Assembly: GCA_030591405.1 (NCBI GenBank)
Contig: JAUVBC010000067.1
Location: 1 to 9,312 of the forward strand
Direction of reading: 5' to 3'
Source: Candidatus Zixiibacteriota bacterium
Lineage (GTDB): Bacteria > Zixibacteria > MSB-5A5 > GN15 > PGXB01
DNA length: 9,312 bases
Of the stretch, positions 1 through 7,097 are shown one piece after another; the first letter of the stretch is position 1, and each line of letters opens with the position of its first letter. A program made the position numbers and the translations under genes. A model generated the notes under the pieces. That model was given only the letters and a program-made list of their open reading frames with translations. It was not told the DNA's origin and searched no databases.

Positions 1-30
1 GCCCGGTTAATCCTCAGATTGACCGGGAAA

Positions 31-56
31 TCCGGTCGGTTTGAGAACCAACCGGA
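31..56. repeat. Inverted repeat (hairpin) near left edge
   Basis: Two 11-base arms (31-41 and 46-56) flank a TGAG loop. They are complementary except for one position, which would be a G-U wobble in RNA made from the minus strand and a C-A mismatch in RNA from the plus strand. This fits a structure in a leftward transcript running past the glycosyltransferase gene that ends at 181. No run of T follows in that direction, so it is not a typical intrinsic terminator. Overlapping smaller repeats exist: 21-26 pairs with 32-37, and 2-7 pairs with 22-27. The role is unknown. Confidence 0.4.
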
Positions 57-180
57 CACATTAATGGCAACATTGTTGTAAAAAACAAAAATATGACGGA
101 ACAACTGTCTACCGTGGGGGGAAAGCCATTTTAGAAATTAGGAAATTATGTATCTGTATGGAAGAAGGAAATATCTGTCG

Positions 181-1401
181 TTATTTTAAAACCAATTTTC
201 TGGAAAATTCTGTGTCGATAGACTTATTAAGTGTTTTCATTCGGTTGCGGGCGGAGACAGGTTCTTCGGAGGAGCCATTAATATTCAGATCATGTTCTGC
301 AAGAGCTGAATCGACAAATGACTTAATCTTTTCATGAAAACATTCATTAGAGAATCGTTCGGCATTCTGGCGAATCCTAACCGGATTAAAACTGTTTTTC
401 TCTACCAGTTGTTCGAACCGCTCAACGGCATCAATGATAGAAGCTGTGTCTTGTTTATCAAAAAAGAGGCCGGTTTCATTTTCAATAACGGTATCGAGAA
501 TCCCACCTTTGCCAAAGGCAATAACCGGTGTCCCGCACGCCTGCGCTTCAATCGGGACAATTCCAAAATCTTCCTGCGCGGCAAAAACAAACGCTTTGGC
601 CCGTTGCATATACCGTCGCATAATCGAGGTCGGCTGGTACCCCAACACTTCCACATTTGAAGTCGCCATGTTTTTAATCTTTTTATATCCGGGGCCATCA
701 CCGATCACAATCAATTTTTTGTCCGGCATTTGGGCAAATGCTTCGACAATCAAACCGATTTTTTTGTATGGTACCATTCTTGATGCGGTCAGGTAAAAAC
801 CATTCTTTACCAGATGTAAACCGTAGGTTGAGACATCAACTGGGGGATACATCACTGTCGCTTTGCGCCGATATACTTTTTTTATTCGTCTGACAATGAA
901 ACGGGAGTTACCGAGGAAATGATCGACGCCATTAGCGGTCCGAACATCCCACATTCTGATATAGTGCAAAATCATTCGAGCCAGCCAACTGCTCGGTCCT
1001 CTGGTCAGGTCGGCTTCATTGAGATATTGATACATCAGATCCCAAGCGTATCGGATCGGCGATTGAACATAAGCGATATGAAGTTGATCCGGTCCGGTAA
1101 TAACACCTTTGGCGACGGCATACGAATTTGATATAATCAGATCATATTCGGACAGATCAAACTGTTCTATCGCCAGCGGCATCAACGGCAGGTAACTTCG
1201 ATACTTCTTTTTGGCAAACGGAAATTTCTGCAAAAATGAAGTCGTTATTTTTTTATTTTTCAGAAAACCTCTGTCTTCGTCCGGCAGGAAATCATACAAC
1301 GTAAATATATCGGCTTCGGGATATAGTTTTAGAATCTGCTCCAGAACCCGTTCGGCACCACCAAACGTAACCAACCAATCATGAACCACTGCTACTTTCA
1401 T
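181..1401 (-). CDS. GT4-family glycosyltransferase
   Basis: This 406-residue protein is a retaining glycosyltransferase of the GT-B fold, family GT4. It should transfer a sugar from a nucleotide donor to a growing surface glycan at the cytoplasmic face of the inner membrane. The N-terminal half opens with a short hydrophobic strand and VHDWL, followed by a GGAE motif (14-17), typical of WbaZ-like transferases. The C-terminal donor-binding half has ASR..PYKK (206-214), a GDGPG turn (234-238) and the EX7E motif formed by E277 and E285. Residues after about 370 form a polar tail that may be dispensable. The ATG start is supported by AAGAGG seven bases upstream (1409-1414). The start overlaps the stop of the upstream Wzz-like gene as ATGA, so the two are probably translationally coupled. 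Family assignment is strong; the sugar and acceptor cannot be read from sequence, and mannosyl transfer is only one possibility. Confidence 0.9.
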   Translation of the reverse strand: MKVAVVHDWLVTFGGAERVLEQILKLYPEADIFTLYDFLPDEDRGFLKNKKITTSFLQKFPFAKKKYRSYLPLMPLAIEQFDLSEYDLIISNSYAVAKGVITGPDQLHIAYVQSPIRYAWDLMYQYLNEADLTRGPSSWLARMILHYIRMWDVRTANGVDHFLGNSRFIVRRIKKVYRRKATVMYPPVDVSTYGLHLVKNGFYLTASRMVPYKKIGLIVEAFAQMPDKKLIVIGDGPGYKKIKNMATSNVEVLGYQPTSIMRRYMQRAKAFVFAAQEDFGIVPIEAQACGTPVIAFGKGGILDTVIENETGLFFDKQDTASIIDAVERFEQLVEKNSFNPVRIRQNAERFSNECFHEKIKSFVDSALAEHDLNINGSSEEPVSARNRMKTLNKSIDTEFSRKLVLK

Positions 1402-2468
1402 CGAGTAACCTCTTCGGCAGTCATTGTTGTTTGGCGATTGATAACCGGCATCTCGAATTTATCAGGGATCGGCTCTCGACTACTTCTGAAAAAATTGATA
1501 ATTAATAAAAATATAGCCATAATCAACATTCCGGTGAATCCGGAAAATAATGTTATTAGTAATCGTTGAGGTCCCGATTTAATTAGCGGCAATGATGGGT
1601 TATCGAGAATACGGACTATCGGGATATCTTTCTGGGCTTCGAGTTTGGCCAGTTCATACTGATTTTTCAAAAACAGATAGGTTTCGGTCTTGGTCAGGAT
1701 TTCCCGTTTTTTCCGATTTAGATTGCTTAGTATCCCCGGGTCAGAGGTCATATCCCAGTTGCGGTTGGCCATCTGGTATTGTTCCAAGTCATCTTCGGCC
1801 TGCCTTAATTCGGTTTCACGTTCGGCCGATTCGCGTTTCAAGTATTTGACCCGTTCCCTTGCAGATGATTTTCTTCGGTTGATATTATAATCTTCAAGTT
1901 CGGCCAAATAACGCTGAACGATTGCCTGGGATAATTCAGGATATTCGGTTTCCACAGAGATCGTTATCAGGCCGGTGTTTTTATCGAGATCGATTGATGT
2001 TATATTATCAAGGTTTCGAAGCAGATGCTCATTAATAGTCGTGCCAAAATATTCTTTAAGGGTGACCCCGGTTTGAATTGGAGTTCCAAAGCTATAAACA
2101 TTATTTAACACTGATTCTCTAATCTGTCTTGAGTTTAATATTTGGGGATATAAGGCTGATGAGTTTTCATTGTTTTCTGTTCCAAGACCGGCTAACCCGG
2201 TCATCTCTTTTAAAAGAGAAAGGTTATCGCCCTTGCCGCTTGGCAAAATCGAGGCGTAAGAACAAAACTTTGCAGGTACAAAATACAGAATGGCGCCAGA
2301 AATCATCATACAAATAACGGCCGTAAGTATTATGGGCCGAAAATTGCCAATTAAATGGCGACCAATTGATATTATGTTGAATTGAAGCAAATCGCCAGTT
2401 AGCACCAGGCCATTATTGGCAGCATCAGGTTTTCGAATTTTTAAAATATTCCCAAATTTTTTAAACAA
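1398..2468 (-). CDS. Wzz-like chain-length determinant / polysaccharide co-polymerase
   Basis: This 356-residue inner-membrane protein looks like a polysaccharide co-polymerase of the Wzz family, which sets the length of O-antigen or capsule chains made by Wzx/Wzy-type export. It has a cytoplasmic N-terminus, a first membrane segment at about 46-65, a long periplasmic part with a charged, probably coiled-coil stretch at about 198-235, a proline-rich motif (P291, P294, P300), and a second membrane segment at about 303-326. A polar cytoplasmic tail of about 30 residues follows, with no tyrosine-kinase domain. The start is uncertain. No in-frame ATG precedes residue 53, and an in-frame TAA lies three codons upstream, so TTG at 2466-2468 is the longest possible start. 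A GGATGG at a loose distance is the only candidate ribosome binding site. GTG at codon 22 is possible but would still keep both membrane segments. It is first in a two-gene leftward unit with the glycosyltransferase. Confidence 0.85.
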   Translation of the reverse strand: MFKKFGNILKIRKPDAANNGLVLTGDLLQFNIISIGRHLIGNFRPIILTAVICMMISGAILYFVPAKFCSYASILPSGKGDNLSLLKEMTGLAGLGTENNENSSALYPQILNSRQIRESVLNNVYSFGTPIQTGVTLKEYFGTTINEHLLRNLDNITSIDLDKNTGLITISVETEYPELSQAIVQRYLAELEDYNINRRKSSARERVKYLKRESAERETELRQAEDDLEQYQMANRNWDMTSDPGILSNLNRKKREILTKTETYLFLKNQYELAKLEAQKDIPIVRILDNPSLPLIKSGPQRLLITLFSGFTGMLIMAIFLLIINFFRSSREPIPDKFEMPVINRQTTMTAEEVTR

Positions 2469-2647
2469 AAATAATTACCATCCGTGGTTTTATTACTAAA
2501 CAATTACCAATTGTATAATCAATAACCGTGCCATCTGAATGGACCTATAGAAATTCTACCAATCGATTGTCTGGCTTATTCTTATGAATACACTCAATTA
2601 GATTAATCAGAGTCAACCTATAGATTCTTTAAAATTATTCCATTTAA

Positions 2648-2707
2648 GCGGGAAAATATTTCTTGATAAATATTTACAAAAAATAACAGGCAGAATTTCT
2701 GTCCCGC
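2648..2707. repeat. Nested inverted repeats, possible three-way junction
   Basis: An outer stem (2648-2653 GCGGGA with 2702-2707 TCCCGC) encloses two smaller inverted repeats. The first, AAATATTT at 2654-2661 and 2668-2675, begins directly after the left outer arm. The second, CAGAA/TTCTG at 2691-2701, ends directly before the right outer arm. About 15 A-rich bases link them. The arrangement could fold as a junction in RNA or mark a protein-binding site. The inner AT stem is weak, and chance occurrence in AT-rich DNA is possible. Confidence 0.3.
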
Positions 2708-2734
2708 CGAAAGAATAATAATATACTTACGGAA

Positions 2735-2758
2735 TTGACATATGGGGGGGGCTAAAAT
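2735..2758 (+). promoter_or_regulatory. Possible promoter with G8 tract in the spacer
   Basis: A perfect -35-like TTGACA (2735-2740) is followed by TAT, eight G, one C and then TAAAAT (2753-2758), a five-of-six match to the -10 consensus. The spacer is 12 bases, too short for normal sigma-70 use. Gain of about five G would bring it to 17. At the present length the hexamer 17 bases from the -35 is TATTTA, a poor -10. The reading as a length-switchable promoter is inference. Confidence 0.3.
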
Positions 2759-2826
2759 ATTTATTCACTTTTTATAAAACAGTTGTTGTTTTTGACACAA
2801 AAAATTCTTTAGATTAGTCAAGTAGT

Positions 2827-2832
2827 TATAAT
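2827..2832 (+). promoter_or_regulatory. Candidate -10 element for the Pse operon
   Basis: A perfect TATAAT lies 80 bases before the pseB start. The best -35 at normal spacing (TTCTTT, 2805-2810, 16-base spacer) is weak, and the nearer TTGACA at 2792 is too far (29 bases). If used, it would give a leader of roughly 70-75 bases. An activator would probably be needed. Confidence 0.35.
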
Positions 2833-2912
2833 TTAAGCTGTTATGGGGTTTGACAGATTACAAAACTAAGACAATTTAAACAATTTGAATAAAACAATTT
2901 GAGGAAATATAG

Positions 2913-4019
2913 ATGCTATCTGAGAAATCTATTCTAATTACCGGCGGAACAGGATCGTTTGGGAAAAAGTTTGTAGAACTGGTTTTGAAAAGGTATCCAA
3001 AAATAAAGCGTTTGGTAATATACTCACGCGATGAACTCAAACAGTTTGAAATGTCGCAACAATTTCCACTCTCAAAATATGGCCAGATACGATTTTTTAT
3101 CGGAGATGTCCGTGACAAGGAACGGCTTCGGCGAGCACTTGAGAATATCGATGTTGTTGTGCATGCTGCTGCCTCGAAACAGGTTCCGGCCTGTGAATAT
3201 AACCCGTTTGAGGCAATCAAAACTAATATTCTGGGGGCACAGAATGTGATTGAGAACTGTATCGATCTCAATATTCAAAAAGTTGTGGCACTAAGTACCG
3301 ATAAAGCGGCGGCACCAATAAATCTTTATGGCGCCACCAAACTTTGTTCCGACCGGTTATTTATAACGGCCAATTATTATAAAGGAAATCGAGATATCAA
3401 ATTTTCGGCGGTCCGTTATGGTAATGTTATGGGTAGCCGTGGAAGTGTTATTCCATTCTTTTTGAAGAAATGCAAAGAAGGTGTTATCCCGATCACTGAC
3501 AAAAAAATGACCCGTTTTAATATTACCCTCGAAGAGGGTGTTGATATGGTTTTCTATGCTCTTGAGAATATGTGGGGCGGTGAGATTTATGTTCCCAAAA
3601 TCCCAAGTTACCAGATAATGGATGTTGCCGAAGCGATAGCTCCAGATTGTAAAATCGAAACGGTCGGTATTCGACCGGGCGAAAAACTTCACGAAGAAAT
3701 GATTACCGAAACCGATGCGATCAATACGCTGGAATTTGAAAAATATTATGTAATTTTGCCATCGATGAGACTCTGGGATGTTGACAGCTACCGAAAAGCT
3801 TTTAATGGAAAAAACTGTCCGATCGGATTTAGCTACGGAAGCGGCAAAAACAAAGAATGGCTGACGGTTGAGCAGATTCGCCAGTTGATTAAAGACCATG
3901 TTGATCCATCTTTTAAGGTAAAAAAATCGACCGGCGAAAAGGGAACAAGAAAACTATCATTTGTCCAGGGCGCCGAATCAAAAGAACTGGAATACTCGAC
4001 AGAAAAAGAAGACAGCTAA
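2913..4019 (+). CDS. pseB: UDP-N-acetylglucosamine 4,6-dehydratase (inverting)
   Basis: PseB performs the first step of pseudaminic acid synthesis in the cytoplasm. It converts UDP-GlcNAc to UDP-2-acetamido-2,6-dideoxy-beta-L-arabino-hexos-4-ulose by 4,6-dehydration with C5 inversion. The protein is an extended short-chain dehydrogenase. It has the NAD(P)-binding GGTGSFG motif at 11-17, and TDK..A.P.NLYGATK places D130, K131, Y139 and K143 where Helicobacter pylori FlaA1/PseB has its catalytic residues, offset by two. GIRPGEKLHEEM (252-263) is also typical. The ATG has GAGGA (2901-2905) at seven bases. At 368 residues it is about 35 longer than usual. The excess is a charged, Lys/Glu/Ser-rich C-terminal tail after about 330 with no motif I recognise. 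It is the first gene of the operon, with PseC 42 bases downstream. A LegB-type (non-epimerising) role is less likely given PseC and PseG. Confidence 0.93.
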   Translation: MLSEKSILITGGTGSFGKKFVELVLKRYPKIKRLVIYSRDELKQFEMSQQFPLSKYGQIRFFIGDVRDKERLRRALENIDVVVHAAASKQVPACEYNPFEAIKTNILGAQNVIENCIDLNIQKVVALSTDKAAAPINLYGATKLCSDRLFITANYYKGNRDIKFSAVRYGNVMGSRGSVIPFFLKKCKEGVIPITDKKMTRFNITLEEGVDMVFYALENMWGGEIYVPKIPSYQIMDVAEAIAPDCKIETVGIRPGEKLHEEMITETDAINTLEFEKYYVILPSMRLWDVDSYRKAFNGKNCPIGFSYGSGKNKEWLTVEQIRQLIKDHVDPSFKVKKSTGEKGTRKLSFVQGAESKELEYSTEKEDS

Positions 4020-4061
4020 TATTGAAGGTTCTTATTTCCTTAGTTGGCCTCAAGTAGAGTT

Positions 4062-5291
4062 ATGGAACAGACAAAAAATAGAACTGACTTTTTGCCATAT
4101 GGACGGCAAAATATTGATGACGATGATATCGAAGCGGTCATTAAGGTCCTCAAATCGGATTGGCTGACCCAAGGTCCAACCATTGAGTTATTTGAGGACA
4201 GACTCAAGAATCAGCTAAATGCCGAATTTGTTGTTGCCTGTGCTAATGGTACAGCAGCATTGCATCTGACCATGATGGCTCTTGGTCTGAGTAAAAACGA
4301 CATAGTTTTAACAACACCTATTACCTTTATCGCCTCGGCCAACTGCGCGCGATTTGTCGGCGCTTCGGTTAAATTTGTCGATGTCGATTATGACACAGCA
4401 TTGATCTCTTATGAAAAGCTTGACGAGGCAATTTTTGCCGATAAAAATAAAAAAATCAAAGCGATAGTACCGGTACATTTCACCGGTTTGCCGGTTGACC
4501 TTCCGAAAATCTATCAGCTTTGCCAAAATAATGAAATTGCAGTTGTAGATGACTGCTGCCATGCTCTCGGTGCATGGTTTGAACATGACGGCAATAAATA
4601 TATGGTTGGCGGGAATAAATATTCATCAATGTCGGCTTTCTCGTTTCATCCGGTGAAACATATTGCCACCGGCGAGGGTGGAGCGGTCTCAACCAATAAT
4701 GAAGAGCTTGCCGATAAGCTCCGCCGGTTCAGGAATCATGGAATCAATCGGGAGGTTTTTGTTAACACTGAAATGGCTTATTCACAAATGGGTGAGGCCA
4801 ACCCATGGTATCACGAGATGCAGGAGCTTTGTCCTAACTACAGAATGAACGATATTCAGGCGGCGCTTGGTATCAGCCAGCACAAAAAGTTGGATCATTC
4901 TTTAAAAAGAAGAAACGAAATCGCGCGATATTACTCGGAAAAGATAGCGGAGATGTTTGATCCGGATGAGGTCAGACCATTGAAGCAAAAAGATGGCGTT
5001 TATAATGCGTATCATCTGCATGTTTTGCAGATAAATTTTAATAAGTTTAATATTTCCCGGGCGGAGTTGATGAACAAACTGCGTGAAAAAAATATCGGAA
5101 CCCAGGTGCATTATATTCCGGTTCACCTGCAACCGTACTATCGCCATCTATTAAACAGCAAACCGGGTGATTTTCCAAATGCGGAACGGTATTATGAACA
5201 GGCACTTAGTATTCCAATGTACCCTCAGTTAGCCAATAGCGATTGTGATCGTGTTTTGAATGAAATAAAAAAGATATTGTATCGGGGTTGA
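4062..5291 (+). CDS. pseC: UDP-4-amino-4,6-dideoxy-N-acetyl-beta-L-altrosamine transaminase
   Basis: PseC is a pyridoxal-phosphate aminotransferase of the DegT/DnrJ/EryC1/StrS family. It adds the 4-amino group, usually from glutamate, to the keto sugar made by PseB. From the ATG at 4062 it is 409 residues, near the family length. YGRQNID.DDI and SDWLTQGP near the N-terminus are characteristic. ANGTAALHL (61-69) fits the cofactor phosphate loop, VVDDCCHALG (161-170) supplies the Asp that contacts the ring nitrogen, and FSFHPVKHIATGEGG (193-207) holds the Schiff-base lysine K199. QVHYIPVHLQPYY near the C-terminus is also typical. A TTG at 4044 would add six residues, but its only AAGG lies too far upstream; a weak AGTAGAG precedes the ATG. 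The next gene starts 4 bases after its stop, so co-expression is near certain. Confidence 0.93.
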   Translation: MEQTKNRTDFLPYGRQNIDDDDIEAVIKVLKSDWLTQGPTIELFEDRLKNQLNAEFVVACANGTAALHLTMMALGLSKNDIVLTTPITFIASANCARFVGASVKFVDVDYDTALISYEKLDEAIFADKNKKIKAIVPVHFTGLPVDLPKIYQLCQNNEIAVVDDCCHALGAWFEHDGNKYMVGGNKYSSMSAFSFHPVKHIATGEGGAVSTNNEELADKLRRFRNHGINREVFVNTEMAYSQMGEANPWYHEMQELCPNYRMNDIQAALGISQHKKLDHSLKRRNEIARYYSEKIAEMFDPDEVRPLKQKDGVYNAYHLHVLQINFNKFNISRAELMNKLREKNIGTQVHYIPVHLQPYYRHLLNSKPGDFPNAERYYEQALSIPMYPQLANSDCDRVLNEIKKILYRG

Positions 5292-5295
5292 ACCG

Positions 5296-6198
5296 ATGAA
5301 AGATGATACAAAAAAAGGGAAACGATTGGGTCTGGGAACGGCGCAATATGGAATGGATTACGGAATATCCAACCGTCGTGGGCAGAACAGCCTTGATGAA
5401 GTTAAGCAGATTCTTGACGAGGCAAAAACTCTGGGAATAGAGATGCTTGATACTTCGCCTAATTACGGTAACAGTGAAGAGGTTCTTGGTAAGTGTCTAA
5501 TCAAAGAAAAGCATTTTCATATTGTCACCAAGACTCCGGTTTTTGATAAAAATATAATAACTCAAAAATCGGGAGATATTCTCACTGAATATTTCGAATC
5601 CTCTCTTGAACAGTTAGGTTGCAATACACTTTATGGACTGTTGGTGCATCATGCCGAAAACCTGCTGGCTCCGGGTGGTGTGTATCTGGCTAAATCATTA
5701 TTGGAATTAAAATCAAGAGGTCTGGCAACAAAAATTGGTGTTTCGATTTATAATTCGACTCAGATTGACGCGATTCTTAATATCTTTGAGCCGGACATTA
5801 TTCAACTGCCGATTAATCTGTTTGATCAGCGATTGATAAATTCGGGGCATCTGACCAAATTGAAAAAACAAAATATTGAGATTCATGCCCGCTCGATATT
5901 TTTGCAGGGTCTCTTATTAATGGAACAGGAAAAACTACCGAAGTTTTTCGAACCGATCAAAACTAATATTGGCGAATATTTTGTGTTCTTAAAAGAAAAT
6001 GACATATCTCCGCAAACGGCAGCACTTAATTTTGTGAAAAACATCGAGGAGATAGACTATATTATCCTCGGCGTTAATAGTGTTGATCATCTTAAGGAAA
6101 ATGTGGCAGCTTTTGAAAAAGAATTGAATATTGATTTTACAAAATTTTCGATATCTGATGAGAAAATAATCAATCCTGCAATGTGGGAACTGTCATGA
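5296..6198 (+). CDS. Aldo/keto reductase family protein
   Basis: This 300-residue protein is an NAD(P)H-dependent aldo/keto reductase with a predicted (beta/alpha)8 barrel. GLGTAQYGMDYG near residue 12 is the family's opening motif. The catalytic tetrad is visible as D52 (LDTSPNYG), Y57, K79 (VTK) and H118 or H119 (LLVHHAE). HARSIFLQG (197-205) and IILGVNS (256-262) match the later cofactor-binding part. The start is ATG at 5296, four bases after the pseC stop, with GGGG at 5284-5287 as the likely ribosome binding site. Its stop overlaps the next start as ATGA. Aldo/keto reductases are often found in Pse and Leg gene clusters, but I know of no settled role for them there. It may reduce a keto or aldehyde sugar intermediate to make a variant nonulosonic acid. 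The substrate is unknown. Confidence 0.88.
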   Translation: MKDDTKKGKRLGLGTAQYGMDYGISNRRGQNSLDEVKQILDEAKTLGIEMLDTSPNYGNSEEVLGKCLIKEKHFHIVTKTPVFDKNIITQKSGDILTEYFESSLEQLGCNTLYGLLVHHAENLLAPGGVYLAKSLLELKSRGLATKIGVSIYNSTQIDAILNIFEPDIIQLPINLFDQRLINSGHLTKLKKQNIEIHARSIFLQGLLLMEQEKLPKFFEPIKTNIGEYFVFLKENDISPQTAALNFVKNIEEIDYIILGVNSVDHLKENVAAFEKELNIDFTKFSISDEKIINPAMWELS

Positions 6199-7097
6199 AG
6201 CAATTAAAACTCGGTGTAATCGGGATGAGTGAGGGGAACGGTCACCCGTATTCATGGTCGGCTATTTTTAACGGATATAATCGGGAAGTGATGAAAGATT
6301 GCCCCTTCCCTGTTATACCTGAATATTTAGGGCGCCAAACATTTCCCGATGATGCAATTGCTGATGCAACAGTGACACATATTTGGACGCAAGATAAAAA
6401 GATTTCAGAACATATCGCGGCGGCCAGTTTGATAGATAATATTGTGGAAAATTATCAGGACATGATCGGTTTGGTTGATGCGGTTCTCCTGGCACGTGAT
6501 GATCCGGAAAATCATAAAGAAATGAGTCGACCATTTTTGGAAGCGGGAGTTCCGATTTATATCGATAAACCGCTGGCAACATCGGTGGCCGAAGCAGAAA
6601 AAATATATTCTTTTCAGAAATATGACAGTCAGATATTCAGTTGCTCGGCCTTGGGATTTGCCGATGAATTTGATCCGAAGAAAAACGATTTCAGCAGTCT
6701 GGGAAAGCTTAAACAGGTTAAAGCTACGATCATGAAAGACTGGCAAAAATACAGTGTTCATATTATCGAACCGGTTTTGAAAATAATCGGCAATCAGGGA
6801 ATTGCCAAAAAAGTTGAGGCGACTCACCGAGCTGAAACCAGGACGGTAAAAATTATATGGGAATCGGGACTAATTACAAATTTCGCTACGACAGGGAATA
6901 ATCAGTCTCCGCTTGAAATTTGTTTGGAGGGTGAAACCGGCTCCAAGGCTTTATTGTTTAAAGATACCTATGCAGCTTTTAAAAATGCACTGGAGGCTTT
7001 TATCGATGCAGTTCGTACACGACAATCCATTCAACGTCAGTTTGTCTTGAAGGTGATTGATGTTATCGAGAAAGGAGAGTTGGGTGTCAAAATCTAA
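6195..7097 (+). CDS. Gfo/Idh/MocA-type oxidoreductase
   Basis: This 300-residue protein belongs to the NAD(P)-dependent glucose-fructose oxidoreductase / inositol dehydrogenase / MocA superfamily, which oxidises or reduces sugar hydroxyls. The N-terminal Rossmann part starts KLGVIGMSEGNGH (5-17), a variant glycine-rich loop. VDAVLLARDDPENH (94-107) and YIDKPLA (122-128) follow; the latter is the family's EKP motif in DKP form, with K125 the expected catalytic lysine. H189 in YSVHIIEP fits the conserved active-site histidine region. It is slightly shorter than the usual 320-390 residues. I chose ATG 6195 over GTG 6183 because it forms the ATGA overlap with the previous gene; the ribosome binding site is weak, suggesting coupled translation. 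Together with the next two genes it recalls the ptmF/ptmA/ptmB group of Campylobacter flagellin glycosylation, from memory and not verified. The substrate is unknown. Confidence 0.82.
   Translation: MKQLKLGVIGMSEGNGHPYSWSAIFNGYNREVMKDCPFPVIPEYLGRQTFPDDAIADATVTHIWTQDKKISEHIAAASLIDNIVENYQDMIGLVDAVLLARDDPENHKEMSRPFLEAGVPIYIDKPLATSVAEAEKIYSFQKYDSQIFSCSALGFADEFDPKKNDFSSLGKLKQVKATIMKDWQKYSVHIIEPVLKIIGNQGIAKKVEATHRAETRTVKIIWESGLITNFATTGNNQSPLEICLEGETGSKALLFKDTYAAFKNALEAFIDAVRTRQSIQRQFVLKVIDVIEKGELGVKI
7071..7077 (+). promoter_or_regulatory. Ribosome binding site fixing a GTG start
   Basis: AAAGGAG lies six bases before GTG 7084-7086. The same frame is open upstream to an ATG at 7057, but the strong Shine-Dalgarno match and the dehydrogenase motif starting ten residues later favour the GTG. 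The site sits inside the end of the previous gene. Confidence 0.75.

Larger units (their letters stand above)
2469..2912. other. Divergent intergenic region, 444 bases
   Basis: No coding region is supported here. This AT-rich stretch separates the leftward Wzz/glycosyltransferase pair from the rightward Pse operon, so promoters for both should lie inside it. Visible elements are three TTGACA hexamers on the plus strand (2735, 2792, 2850), a G8 tract (2744-2751), a perfect TATAAT (2827-2832), three ACAATTT repeats (2871, 2880, 2894), a nested inverted-repeat block (2648-2707), a CAATT/AATTG palindrome (2501-2513), and a duplicated ACCTATAG (2543, 2616). No clear -35/-10 pair with normal spacing was found for the leftward genes. 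Confidence 0.7.

Noticed and set aside
1..81. Frames open from the left edge on the plus strand (ending at 44 or 81) and one on the minus strand
   Set aside because: At most 26 residues are visible and none gives a recognisable motif; they may be gene ends but cannot be supported from this window.
148..189. Thirteen-codon plus-strand ATG frame left of the glycosyltransferase end
   Set aside because: Too short, without clear ribosome binding site or similarity, and it overlaps the opposite gene's stop.
2469..2912. Riboswitch, tRNA or CRISPR in the intergenic region
   Set aside because: No cloverleaf, no regularly spaced long repeats and no known riboswitch core could be recognised; only short AT-rich repeats are present.
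2876..3271. 131-residue minus-strand open frame over the pseB start
   Set aside because: It is antisense to pseB and covers its ribosome binding site; Ser/Cys-rich low-quality translation with no domain pattern.
3357..3899. 180-residue open frame on the minus strand inside pseB
   Set aside because: It lies entirely antisense to a well-supported gene, has no recognised motif, and its composition (many Asn, Phe, Ile) is what the complement of this gene gives.
4044..4061. TTG start six codons upstream for pseC
   Set aside because: The nearest AAGG is about 16 bases away and the extra residues do not fit the usual PseC start; ATG 4062 is preferred.
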